This document shows positions 1 through 11,900 of a stretch of DNA of 64,000 bases, one piece after another (the stretch's first letter is position 1; every line of letters begins with the position of its first letter). The notes under the pieces were generated by a model. It saw only the letters and a list, made by a program, of their open reading frames with translations. It was not told the DNA's origin and ran no database searches. Where the stretch lies: positions 6,287,501 through 6,351,500 of the forward strand of contig JAILWY010000010.1 in assembly GCA_022113835.1 (NCBI GenBank), written 5' to 3'. The translations under genes were made by a program, and so were the position numbers. Source of the stretch: Atopsyche davidsoni. Taxonomy: Eukaryota > Arthropoda > Insecta > Trichoptera > Hydrobiosidae.

Positions 1-1560
1 AGCCCTCATCTCCATAGTTATACGCAAGTGCGGAAACGATATACCTCGTTTTCATCATTTTTAGTACGCCGGTTCAATGACATTTAATTTAAAATTCCGG
101 ATTTATCAGATATTCAATAAGAGTTACTGGCAATAAAAATATAATCGGGGTGTTTTTCACGTTACAAATAGCACGAAGCTCCTGTGTGTTCTGTACCATC
201 TATTAAATATGTATAAATGTCTACCGCCCTGAAAACTGAAAGAACATGTACAGATAGGTAATTGCAAAACTAGTTACATTTTTTATTATAATTCTTAGAA
301 AAGTTTGACTCGGTTTTAAGCAGCAAAAATGATCGTATACGGATAGTTTATTATCAATACTACCACTAAAAACTTTTGTGTGTGAGTTTTATTAGTCAAA
401 TAATTTATCGTTTTATTTACATCACTTTTAGCTTTTGCCCATTTAAGATGCACAATAGCAGTGTTTTTGATATTATATTTTTTTCGAGACGTAATTTTAT
501 TTTGCAGTGTACCATTTAAAAATAATGCAAAAATACTTACATGAACAAAGAAATTATTTAACTTACTTTTAAATATATATAGACTTCATTAGTGATTTAA
601 TTTTAAAAAATCTTTAGCGGGAGTTCGGGAGAGTTTTGAATGTGAATTAAAATTTTGCATTCTTGGTAAAAACACACACACAGATCACAGACAAAATATT
701 GTCATTTTTTTTATTCAAACGTACTAAATTTATAAATAATACCTTTTCACCTTGCTGATTATTTTTATCTGGGCTTTGGATTGGCGGGATGTGAATTACA
801 ATAATAACAAAGATTGCGTGACAAACAAGCTGTTTAGTTTTATTACGGCGATAAACGACACACATATTCTTTTATGAAATTTCTCTTAGTGAGCCTCGTA
901 AATACACGAGAATAATTAAAACCTCTCGCTTTAATCGTTTCAGAGGAAAATTATAAATCGATACTCGTGTCACAGCGTGAGAGAGCACCTCCTTGGCTTC
1001 TTATATCATCAAGCCGTTGCGGTTCTCTTCTTTTTTAGAATAAAATAGTTTATTTTATGATGCAATGCAGTAAGATTTTTTATTGGTATAACCATCGTAT
1101 TTTTTAATGGCGCAGTTAAAAACTACTCATTAAATCATATTACTTTTATTTGTTTGGTTGTTATTCTTTTGCGCATACTTCGACTTTGCTTCTCTGATCT
1201 GTTTTAAATAATGCAATTACATTTTTTTTAATGTTTCAAAAAATCATTATTTTTCAGTTATTATTGCTAATTTTTAAAGCTTATTATTTCGCTCAATTCT
1301 AAATATATTTTTGAGATAAGAATTTTCAAGATGCATACTTTCACCATACGTAATATACTCGTGGAAACTTTTGGAAAATACAATTTGTGAACAATATATA
1401 TTTTGTAATAGAAAACTATTTGTATTTTTTTTGCAATAGAGTTTGACCAAAAAATTAAAAACATTTTTTTTTTTTTTTTAATGATTAATGGTTTTTTGGA
1501 CGGTGCGGTTCTATTCTTTTTGGTATAAGCGGGGTTAAACATTAAAGTATATTATGGTTG
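1..1560. other. AT-rich stretch, no gene seen
   Basis: Only short chance reading frames broken by many stops. A run of T around 1465-1480 produces a lysine-rich shadow frame on the - strand. No splice-bounded coding segment, RNA gene or repeat recognised. Confidence 0.6.
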
Positions 1561-1619
1561 TATTAATATAAAAGATTTTCTTTGTAATCAATACAGCGGT
1601 ATTTTTCCAAGGGTTCAAC

Positions 1620-1960
1620 ACATTTTTTAGCTTTTGGAACCACTGGCTGTTGAAATAATGACCTGTGAAGGGAGTCCTGGTCGCGGTTTTGAATAGGACG
1701 CATTGGATTCGCGACTACCGGCCCGACAGCGCCACCGCCTCGGTCTGTTTGCAGTTTATTCTCGCGCTTATTGTGGTGTCGACATTCAAATAATGTTTGA
1801 TGTAGAGGTCTTGAAAGGGCTCGTACGCCGTAACTCGAGGCGACCGCCATTGTTCGGGAGAAAGAGGTCTAGAATAACTGATCGTCTCCCGAGATATCAA
1901 AATGGATAGCTCGGAGCGCGCAGGAATCGACGGCCCGAGGCGAAAAGCCTTCATACGAGT
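1620..1960. other. GC-rich island, open on both strands, unassigned
   Basis: This patch is clearly richer in G, C and CpG than its flanks. It is open for 68 codons on + (from the ATG at 1703) and for 79 and 95 codons in two frames on -. None of these translations resembles a family I know, and openness on both strands argues that it simply lacks AT-rich stop codons. It could be a non-coding first exon, a promoter or a conserved regulatory element. Confidence 0.35.
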
Positions 1961-3698
1961 TCACCATATCGCGAAAAGTGTCACTGCATATTTATTACTG
2001 CCTATGAAAGCCTCACTTTGGTTTTTCAAAATAATTATTTATTTGGTCGAGGTTTTTTTTATAAGTGCATCGAAGCACCAGTGTTTCTTTCAATAATTCC
2101 AACATATTTATAAAATTACAGTACCGTACACATTGGTTCATTTGTGAAAAGCGGTTGTCTAGGGTAAATAAAGGTTTCGAATATATTTTGGTTTTATGCA
2201 TAGCATGACTTTGATAATATTAAAAAACTCATTATCTAAATTATTTTATCTCACTATATAACATAATAATTATAGACCTCAATGTATCATACATAAAATA
2301 AAGTAAATACGTTTCATATATTGTATTTTATAAGAAGAATAAAATATTTATAAGAGCAAAAAGCTCCGACGTGCTGTTTAATGTTTTTTTTTATTTAAAA
2401 AGGAAAATGATTATAAAAAAACGTCGGTTTTTCACAGGAAGTCAATAAGAAACGAATATTAGAAAGCGATTAGTAATTCCGCGTTTATTATCTCTCAGGC
2501 TTACTAAATATATATTTATATATATATTGATTGATTAACTAAAATATGCTGTGAAGTAATGAAACTTGATGATTTAAAAAATCTACATTTTTAGTTATAT
2601 GTAAGAAAGGACTAAAAAATATTATTCCAGCAAAGCTAAATTATTGTGCTCAAATCGAATTGTCTTGTATACGCTTATTATTTTTCAATATATCTTTATT
2701 TTCAAATGATACCTATCTCATACACACTGTATTTTAGCACAATATATTAAAAACAAATATTTTAGCAAAATTTCTAATATAATAAAACATTTATTTATAA
2801 TGCTTTGATCACTTAATTGGTCCGTGGGAAATAGTTAAATTCTTGAAGTACTGACTATGGAGTTAATCAAACCAATGAAAAAAATATTATTTCGACTCAC
2901 GTACTATTAAAATATTACGAATATATTACGAATGAAAGCTTAGAAACAATTAAATATTACAAATAATATAAGAATCTAGCACATCAAGTTAGCTCAAGTC
3001 GAAAGTGTGAGTAATTGCCTTTTTCAAGTCTGAATGAAGATTGTTAGAGGAGAAAGCTTTAGTTTTTTTCCTGCTAAGACGGAATCCAACGCTTTGAGTT
3101 GTATTTTTTTTTATTTTCTACTAAATATGATTTATCAACAGATCGATCTTACTATCGCTATTAAATATCTTAAATACCTAGAATATATTTATGAGGCGTG
3201 ATTCCATAATAAGACTACATTTAAAGCCCACTCTCTCTTTTGATGTTGAACATTACCTACAAATATATGCAAAAGTAATTTATAACTCCCTAGACAACTA
3301 ATACTTATATTCTATACAGTACATTATAATTACCTCAGTAATCTACTTATCCGGGAACATTGCTCGTGTATTATAATTTCAAATACTTCAATTGAGTATA
3401 AGATAAGTCAAATGTCTTGTATTATATATATGTTGCTTTTTGTTTCTTCCTATTGTACAAGTCAGCTACTGTTCCTTTGTAATAATAGGATGATGTATTA
3501 TATGAATATGTCTTTTTTTTTATTAAACGTCAATCAGATGCGTATTTATTACCCATTACGGTAATTTACATTAAAATCGCTGCACTTGTTACTTTGTTCA
3601 AAAAGTCCAGTGCTTGCAAATCACTAAATATTGGTTGGCCTGGGCACATTGGTTCATATGTAGAGTATGGTTGTTAAAAATTCTCGATAAACGGATGT
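1961..3698. other. AT-rich stretch, nothing recognised
   Basis: No coding segment longer than chance, no RNA gene and no repeat beyond a short TA run near 2508-2527. Confidence 0.6.
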
Positions 3699-3770
3699 GA
3701 TTCGTTAGTACAAGGGTTAGTACACCGGCCATGTAAGCCAGGGGATGTGGGTTCAAATCCCACACAAATC
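3699..3770 (+). repeat. tRNA-derived SINE head (cloverleaf nearly intact)
   Basis: The 72 bases fold as a tRNA. The acceptor stem (3699-3705 with 3764-3770) pairs 6 of 7. The D stem GTAC/GTAC (3708-3711, 3720-3723) pairs fully, the anticodon stem (3725-3729, 3737-3741) 4 of 5, and the T stem GTGGG/CCCAC (3747-3751, 3759-3763) fully around TTCAAAT. The B-box GGTTCAAATCC is perfect. The anticodon loop CATGTAA would place TGT at the anticodon, but position 33 is A instead of T. The 3' acceptor strand runs into a tail found again twice at 43.65-43.72 kb, so I call it a SINE head rather than a working tRNA gene. The body probably runs on to about 3880. Confidence 0.65.
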
Positions 3771-4139
3771 ACGATGATATTTTTCTGAGAGTTTCTTTAA
3801 ATCATCTTCTATGTATGAACTAATGTGCCTAATCATATTAGTAATAGTATTATATGAACTCAGTTTACCCTCCTGATTTGTCTGTTATCATTTTTTTATG
3901 TGTTAAATAGTTCTTAGTGTTTTTTAGACATGTTTTCTCTACATAACTCAATAACTAAAATAATGCTTACAACCTGCGCGCAGGATCAGCGGATACCCAT
4001 ATCCGCATTATAACTATAGCTAGATATTTTTTTTATATAGATGCGTGATAGAACATCAATGAAAATATGATACATCGCTAAAAAGTAAATAAAAAACAAA
4101 TTTAATTCTTTGCGGGATACGCAAAACAAAAAAAAAAAC

Positions 4140-4555
4140 CCGCTGAAACGCGTGACGCGGAATGATTTAAATTCAAAACATCGATCTCGTCGGGTCGAGA
4201 GCGAACACAGACGTTACTCGACGGGATGGAGTCGGAGGGAGTCGGCCGCGCCGGCAGGTTCGCGCATATCTGGTTTGCCGTCAGACCTGGCCTGGTGCGA
4301 CCGGCGACCACCCACTGGACTCAGAGGCGGGCCGGGACCGCCGGCCCTCGTCTCCGAGCTCGCCAGCCCGGCCAGCAGATGAACACGTTTGGCCGACTGG
4401 AGCTCGAACGAGCCTCGGTGATACCGATGACACGTGCGTTGATTCACTGCACCTCTGAAGATTCCGCGTTCACGCCAAACTTCACCGGCTCAAAGGTGGG
4501 AAACTGCCCCCTGTACTTATATGGTAAATGCCGGAGATGTAGCAGCCCAAAATAA
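4140..4555. other. GC/CpG-rich island, unassigned
   Basis: This strongly CpG-rich block, most so at 4190-4400, is open in several frames, including 109 codons on + (4226-4555) and 94 on - (4444-4728). The translations are low in hydrophobic residues and match nothing I know. It abuts the foldback element at 4601-4776, so part of it may belong to a transposon. A promoter or untranslated exon is the other reading. Confidence 0.35.
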
Positions 4556-4600
4556 ATGTGCCAGATCTGTGATCCCGATTGCGCTTTGGATCTTTTGCTC

Positions 4601-4776
4601 AAGCGCTCCACACACGGTGCGATGAATTGGCGTCTCGTCCAACAAATTGTACAATGGTGTAGCCATGTACCGGTGAATATCGGCGGAATCTCACAAAAAC
4701 TACTGGTTATGGCTACGCCATTGTGCAATTTGTTGGATGAGACGCCAATTTATTGCATCGTGTGTGTGGAGCGCTT
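4601..4776. mobile_element. Foldback / MITE-like inverted repeat
   Basis: The left arm 4601-4666 and right arm 4709-4776 are inverted copies, separated by a 42-base loop. By eye they differ by six transitions and one 2-base gap (about 88% identity). Both outer ends read AAGCGCTCC, and both inner ends read GGC(T/G)A around ATGGCTAC/GTAGCCAT. I could not define a target-site duplication, so the element may extend beyond these arms. The short frame across it (4556-4792) is a by-product of the arms. Confidence 0.6.
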
Positions 4777-4799
4777 TCAACGTATTTTTTGAAACCTTC

Positions 4800-5720
4800 T
4801 TGTTTTGGATGCCTTAAAATTAAAGTAATGTCATGAAATTTAAGTGCGTCTCGATTTTGTCCGATATAAAAGGATGTAATATGGTTAGTTAAGGTTAGTT
4901 GTAAAGAAGAGATTAAGGTGCGAGGAAATTAATATCCATCGGAATTGCGATGGATCGAAAGTATAATAAAGCAATATATCTAAATCACATGATGTGACTC
5001 TCTGGTTCTTTATTAATATTAAACAATTTTTATTGATTTATGATGATTTTCTGTTGGTTTTCAAAATTAATCAATTATATATATATATATATATATAATG
5101 TGTGTGTATATGCCACAAATATCATTCTCATAAGTGTAGTTATGTGAAGCGTGTAATATAGTTATGAACAATTAATTATTCATAGAGAGTTCCGCTAATC
5201 TATATAAGCCCTCAAATAAAACATGCATTAAAATTGATAGGAGTTTTTTAAAATTAATAGGAGTTAAATAAAGTAATATGGTTTGTGGAAACCTTTGACA
5301 AGACTTCTATATTATAAAATATAATTAACACAACAAGCACTTCATTGTTTATTTACGGATAATTGCACATAGTTTAATAATTGAATATATGCATTATTAT
5401 AAATAAAATAATAATAATATTCACAATACCTACTACGTGTTAAAAAAAACGTGCAATGGTCATTCTTTTCGCTTTCTTATTATGTTCGCGTGGGACCTAT
5501 CATCTAGTAATGCGGTAAGAATCGTATGATTTTCTTATTAGAATTTAGTTAAGCTATTAATTTTATTGAATTAAATTATATACCAAATAATTATTATGAT
5601 ATGATGACGCTTTTTTGTGTAATTTTAAGTGTCTATATACGAGACGTAAACATACATTGTTCAGTTGTTGTTGTTGTTATAAACAAACAAAACAATTATC
5701 AATATTGAAAACACAGGTAT
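4800..5720. other. AT-rich stretch with a TA microsatellite
   Basis: No gene seen. A TA dinucleotide tract lies at about 5075-5097, followed by a short GT run. Confidence 0.6.
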
Positions 5721-5759
5721 ATTAGTGATGCGTAGCATTTCTACAAATAAGGTACCTGT

Positions 5760-5945
5760 GAGATGTAACTTACCTCATCCATGCGCCGCCGGTGGTCGTA
5801 GGCCTCATGGACCTACGTCTTCAAGAGATTCCTCTGGCTTTTTCCATATTCCAAATATAATACTAGTCCTTAAGCCAACTCACTCAAAAATCATCCCTAT
5901 AAGAAGCTGGCAGTGTAAGAATCTACTACATCAACGAAGCGAATG
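5760..5945. other. Small GC patch, possible - strand mini-exon
   Basis: On the - strand, 5817 down to 5775 reads in one open frame (VHEAYDHRRRMDE) and ends at a good donor, GAG|GTAAGT. The upstream border GTAG has no pyrimidine tract, so the exon reading is weak. The segment is bounded by TCCATG/CATGGA and may be part of a mobile element. Confidence 0.2.
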
Positions 5946-6342
5946 AACGGGACGTCGCCGGCAGTCCGTTAAGATTCCCGCGTACAGTTTGACGTTAATT
6001 AACTCGAGCGCTATCACGGATACCGTAATGCACAATACATGGCGGAGATCAGTTTGCGCCACAGTTGTCGGCGCTCGCGGGTGTGTCCGCTCCCATCGCC
6101 GGCCGGCGTTGGCGCATAATCGCGCTGCACGAATCGGAACAATGAAGATCGAGAGCCGCGCGCAGATCTGAGGAGCGGAGACAGGACAGACCGAGCCGGA
6201 CAGACCGCGAGGCGCAGCGGCCGACGTGGGACTGAGCACCGACTGCTGACTCCCCGCCGTGCCAGCGGGCTGCAGTAACATGTTAACTAACAGCCAGGCG
6301 CCGCCAACCGCCGGCCCCGGAGCGCCCGTCATGCCGCAACAT
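5940..6342 (+). promoter_or_regulatory. Candidate CpG promoter, 5' leader and first coding exon
   Basis: The most CpG-rich stretch of the window ends in an ATG at 6280 with acceptable context (GTAAC before it) and an in-frame stop 33 bases upstream, so this ATG would open its frame. The peptide starts MLTNSQAPPTAGPGAP, contains NFCCTHAK and reaches AAAAAG|GTACCT near 6371, a possible donor in phase 2. If not spliced there, the frame runs on to 6549 (96 codons). I do not recognise the peptide. The leader could belong to a + strand gene whose next exon is far away, or simply to a CpG island. No downstream exon with matching phase was found before the protease gene. Confidence 0.35.
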
Positions 6343-6559
6343 TTCAACTTTTGCTGTACTCATGCAAAAAGGTACCTCTCCTCTTACAAGGTAGAGCACA
6401 TTTCAATCTCACTAGTTCAGCCGTACCAACCCCTGGCGCACATACCTTCTTCACCAACGTCAGGAGTTCTCTTTTTGTATGATGCCAACAGCGCCGCCAA
6501 AGCCTACGAATGTGAAGTTTTTATATTTAATAAATTAAATAATAAATGACGCTTTCGCG

Positions 6560-6680
6560 TTAAGGGTGGCGCACCCCTGAGTGAGCCCCCCTGCCCCCGG
6601 CGCGGCGGGTCCTTGTTTTAAGGTACCGCTGTCAGGTGTATCTGCGATGCACCCCTGACGAGGTGGGCTACGTGAAATAC
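6560..6680. other. GC-rich block downstream of the candidate first exon
   Basis: About 120 GC-rich bases with the motif GCACCCCTGA twice (near 6569 and 6650) in direct orientation. No reading frame of note. It probably belongs to the same CpG-rich domain as 5940-6342. Confidence 0.3.
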
Positions 6681-6689
6681 ACATATTCA

Positions 6690-8230
6690 ACGTCATGAGA
6701 AATCAATCGTCATTTGCGAAACGCTCTAATGATTTGGAGACGTACGCGATATGAGCCAACGGATTTTAATGAAGTACATTTTTTACGAATTCGGTAGTAG
6801 GGTTAAGCAAAAATAATTTAATATATGTATTGAACTTTAAATTTATTTCATTGTTGGGAAAAAGAACAGTAGGTATTAAAACATAATTTGCTATTAACTA
6901 GGCGTCCAGTTTATATTATATTTATATTCTTGTATTTAATCATCGGTTTTTAAAAAAATTATACAAAAAAATGTGAAATGACCATATATGTATTAGTATT
7001 TCTTGTATGAAAGAAGGTTTACTACGAATTCTCACAACCGTACATTAGTTAAAGTCGATATCGGATAATATTATTTAGTTTGTAGTAATGCACGAATTTC
7101 GAGTTTTTATTGACATGTTACAATCTTCTGATACCATTATTTATTTCTTGAATACTAAATACTTTTTTTTTTATATTATGATACTGTATGAACTTAGAAT
7201 ATGTAATTTGCTTGTCTCACTGAAGACTTCTCGGTGATATAGGAAGTATCGACGGCGTAAAAAAAGCCAGTAATCAATTGCTATTTGGAACCGAACCCAT
7301 GTCACTGTGGTGTTACATATGAGAGTCATCCAGACGACTTTCTGGTGACATGTCGCTGGAAGGATGCTCGTGTGAGCGGTGATCTTCTTCTCTGGATATT
7401 TTTTATACTTTCTTGTAAAACAGAACAAATTCTAAGCATTCCAAAACTACTCGTCAACCCGTAATAGTATCTTTTCTCACAGAAATGCCTGCATTCCTCC
7501 AGCGTTTGTTCTTGAAAAATAACGAAATACTGTATAGGGAAATAATACGAATATGTTTTCTCATACTATTTTTAGTGGGAAATAAATAACTTGACGTTAT
7601 AGCTGTTAATATAAATATTATTGTATATCAAGTATATCTTACTAAGACCACACTAAAAAAGTACAAATCTGGTTTAATTAAATTACTAATATACATCGAA
7701 TAACTCTGCACATATTGTTGCTCGCGATGTTGATAATAACATTAAGAATTAACAACACCCAAAGGTTTTATTCAAGTCAAGTTATGCTTACTTTAAAGTT
7801 ATATTTTTCTCTCTCTTTACTTTATTTAGTAACTAGATTACTAAAACACCAAGAGGCTATACCATTTATAAATAAAATTGTATTTGAATGTTGTGAATAT
7901 ATACTTATATATACTTCAAATAACAAACAATGAAATTTAGACGGAAAAAGTTGCATCGCTGATTTGGCCTTAGATGTAGATACTTCTTTGATCGGTTTTA
8001 TTATTTTTATTTGACACAATTTATAAATAAGGCAATCCTACAATCTTTGTTATTTGTTGTTAGGGATTCACTAAAAACACGGCACGCCGTTGCTGGGTTT
8101 CCGCGATATTGCAAACGCACCAGTAAATAAAATTACGCATAAAACTAAAAATCCACGGAGCCTGCATTTATTAATCTGCATGTAAAATACACTTGAAAGT
8201 TTTCAATTAATCTCGCCGTATAATTAAAAG
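6690..8230. other. AT-rich stretch, nothing recognised
   Basis: The short frames at 7171-7428 (-), 7715-7933 (+) and 7822-8019 (-) have no family resemblance, no splice context and AT-driven composition. Confidence 0.55.
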
Positions 8231-8235
8231 CAATC

Positions 8236-8490
8236 GATGTGTTTTCTGCGGTAGTCCTGCCTAATTCTCTTGGCGAAGATGAGAGCTCACAATTAGAGGG
8301 GATATTAAAAAATCTCCGAGACGTCCAGATTGAAATCTCAAGCATTTTTTGTTGGACGTCACACATAGGCGCACTGCTGTCAGGCTACCGATATTCCGAG
8401 AACACCGGCGGAGGTAGGCCTCGTACTTTCATCGCACCCCTCCGTCTAGATGGGCCCTGCAGTTTAACCGTTGAGCCAGACATTGTTGAT
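8236..8490. other. GC-richer block open on both strands
   Basis: The block is open on + for 94 codons (8239-8523) and on - for 73 codons (8145-8366). It contains an imperfect dyad with GACGTCCA at 8319 and TGGACGTC at 8352. Neither translation is recognisable. It could be an exon or a conserved regulatory block; the sequence alone does not decide. Confidence 0.3.
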
Positions 8491-8598
8491 TTATCAACGA
8501 ATCACTCGTTTTTTAAGCTATAATTCTAAAATGACAAATAGAGAAAAAATCACTGATATATTTAGCAAAACAATTTTTGAAAATATCGATATGGCCAG

Positions 8599-8600
<2 letters not shown>

Positions 8601-8630
<30 letters not shown>
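8601..8630 (+). repeat. A30 homopolymer
   Basis: Thirty consecutive A bases. It may be the tail of an old + strand retroposed copy, but no recognisable body precedes it. Confidence 0.7.
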
Positions 8631-8631
<1 letters not shown>

Positions 8632-8789
8632 ACCAATGCAATCGCTCTAACAGTAAGAATAATTTGAAATTTTATTATGATCGTAATCACGGCACAAAAA
8701 CTTTCCGCCTCGTATATGGATCGATTTATCCAGTTGAGTTTAAATCCTTGTTTTATTGGGCATATCCACATAATTATATATGCAAGCAA

Positions 8790-8975
8790 AGTGGACTGTT
8801 TCCATCAGAGTCTCGTCCGTCTCGGGCCGGGCCGATGCTGATACAGTCGATGTTTTATTTCAGCCGATTAAGTCATCAGAGCCTGGCTTTGTACTGGCCG
8901 CGGCCGAGCGATCCTCGGGCAGGTACCCTCGACGGGGTACGGATAACGACCAGTTTTTGTAAGGCCGAACAAAAA
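8790..8975 (+). other. GC-rich block with exon-like borders
   Basis: Inside this block TTTTATTTCAG precedes about 55 open bases (starting near 8862) that end GGGCAG|GTACCC, which would make a small + strand exon encoding PIKSSEPGFVLAAAERSSG. The acceptor is good and the donor is weak. A single-frame reading from 8780 (60 codons) covers the same segment. No protein family is recognised, so this is a candidate only. Confidence 0.25.
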
Positions 8976-8979
8976 AAAA

Positions 8980-11900
8980 AAACACACATAATAAAGGGAA
9001 TCACGGGCTTCACACGTTTGTATTTGTATTGTGGTTCAACCCGCTGGAGTTGTTATAAGAGAATAATTATTGTGATTTATCTTTTATTGCTCACTAGTAC
9101 TATGTAAATATTGGTAAGCAATAAATGCTAAGCAATACTAGCAACGAAACGGTTTTTTCCATAGCTATTTTGTTATCAATTTGTCCGGTATGTAAGAAAT
9201 TGTGCGCACAAATATCTGGCCTACGTAAGTCGCCTATGTCAGATAAAACACAATTACTGTAATTAATTCATTACGATGGAACAAAAAAACATCAAATGAT
9301 TTTGTTTGTATAAACAAACAAAATCATAATAATATATAAGTAATAATAATAATATAGGTATTTATTATTAGTAAAAATTTAAATCATTGTTTAAAAATAC
9401 TTTGTAAATGTACACTTTTAAAATCAATCAAGAACATTCATTTTATGCAGTTTTTCAGTCCGTTCAAGTACTAAATATATTATCCAAGCTATTCTGTTTT
9501 TTTTAGCGAAATTAACAATAAGAAATGAGAAATACACGAGTGATAATAATATTTACAGAGTATAAAATATTTATAGTAGCCTCGTCAACTGTTAGATATT
9601 GTTTGAAATTAGTACCAATCATTTCAAGATGTTTGAAATACATTCAATGTAGACAAATTCTATCAAGTCTTTAGGTGGTTTTGGTGGTATACTACTTTGG
9701 AATACAATAAATTGCATTTTCACCTTTGATAATTTTATGTAAATATGATTTTAATATTATAATAAATAGTTGCGAAATGGTTTTCGAAATTAATTATCAT
9801 CCACAACTCAAGCATTTAGCACCATGTCCGTTTTCAGGACTAGGCAAACTTTTGAATTTAGTTTTATGGAGAGCAGTTCTCTAATATAGTGGTTTTATTT
9901 GGTCTTTGAGTGCAGTATTTATTGTTTTACTATTATCAAAACACGAATATTTTAATAAAATAGGTTTGAGACTGTTAGTTTTATTGAGACGTATTTATAG
10001 ACTGTTATATTTAAATATTATGAGTAATTTCATAATGTGTGAACATTGTGAGTTATAACAAGTAATGTTTCAAATTTTTTTTTCAGTACCTACTCAAAAT
10101 ATTTTATGAACTCGTAAGTCATTTTAAAGAGAATTTTTCCCAATGAATTGACCAAAAATAAATGTATTTTAGATATGTACAAAACGCACTTAAATATTGT
10201 GCATCGCAATAACACTCCAGCATTTTATTTATAAAGTCACCGTTTTTGCCAGATGTTGACATCTATTTTGAGAAATTTCGTACGCGCGCGGCATCGTTTC
10301 CCGTGTATTGATATATTACAGCCACGACTCCATATACCGACTCGTAAATATCATAACATATTTTTTCGGGGTATGGTAACACCGTAAACGACAGTGTTGC
10401 TAACATCTACAGTGAATTTAATTTGATTTTCAAACTAAAAAATGGCATATTTCCATGTTTAGTATGAACTGTTTTTATTAAATTATGAACTCGATTAATA
10501 AAAGTACAGCCAGAACTCATAATAATTTTCTTAAAATATATTTGGTTTATAAATAAGCACATTGATAAAATATTTGTAGACTTGAGGTAATATTAAAGTA
10601 TGTAGAATAGAGTTTGTAAGTGTAATGTTTGTATGGGATTGAGCTAAAGAGATAGGATGAGCTTGCAAGGATTTGCAGATAAAGAAATAAGGTGTGTATC
10701 AAGCAAAGTAATATCACCTCCATGGTATCATCATGATAACGTGTCTTCACCTTTTTTTTCCCAAGTACTTTGTAAATTCTTATACATATACATCTGGCTT
10801 ACTTTAGGACAGAAGTCTGGTTTTTAATCAAATATCCTGGTTGAAATTCTTAAAAGTTAAAGTTATAATTAAAAGTATCCTTGTATTAAATAATAATCTG
10901 ATCTTATTCACATACAATATTACACAATTTGTTGTAGATGATTTGGTTGAGTGTAATTGAATATAGTTTGTGTGAATGTAATTTTCCAAACAATGTTTTT
11001 TAAATTCATCTCCCATAAAGAAAAATAAATAACACTTTCTAGTGTTTTTTATTAAAAAATAAAATGATATCCCATACTGTGTACGTATATTTACCTTATA
11101 ACAAGCCCTGGAGTAATGCTAGCCTTTTGATTCCGCTCATTATGCATCAGTCTCTCTTTTTCTCTTTACATAGTCCTACGTTGAGGCTTGACTTTAATCT
11201 TATTAAATTGCCACAATAAATGTGTAGATAAAAAACCTTTATGAAATGCCTTAAAATGAATATTCGACTTATTTGACCTGTACACACTTTGGTATGAGTA
11301 AATATGATCTCAAAATATTTATAAAATTTTATTGCTTGAACTTAACAGAAAAAAAAACTCCATTGAAATGAAGAATGGTAGAAACTAGATTAACATAGTT
11401 TCTGTAGTTGATGACTTTAACGGAAAATTTGTCTTTACTATGAAAGGTTTTTGAATCAGCATGTGTTTTATGTTGTGAGCGTGTGATGTCTTCTCGTTAT
11501 TTCAATATCAATTTAATAATATTAGAACTTATTTAGGATATGAACTTATTTATCCAGAATTATAATAACCAAAAGAGCTCAGCTAAAAAGTGTTTCACTG
11601 TATTTGTAAGGACTATTTTGTATAGAATGTAAAAAATATATTATATCATGTATTTTATAGTCGAGTTTACTTTTGTAAGTTTAAGATTTATTAGTTTATC
11701 ACCCTTAAAATATTTTTTCTACCTTGCAACACTTGATATCATTCTGCCTGTATGGAGACTCTATATGGAACAGATTGTGTTTGTATAAGAATATATTTAT
11801 ACCATGCCGGAGTTCCCAGCACTATATTTAGAGCTGGATATATTCCAACAGTTTATTCCAGATAGCTACTCGCATCGTGGTCAATATATTAATAAACCTT

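Noticed and set aside
3699..3770. Functional tRNA-Thr(UGU) gene
   Set aside because: T33 is lost, there are stem mismatches, no terminator T-run follows closely, and the tail is shared with other repeat fragments.
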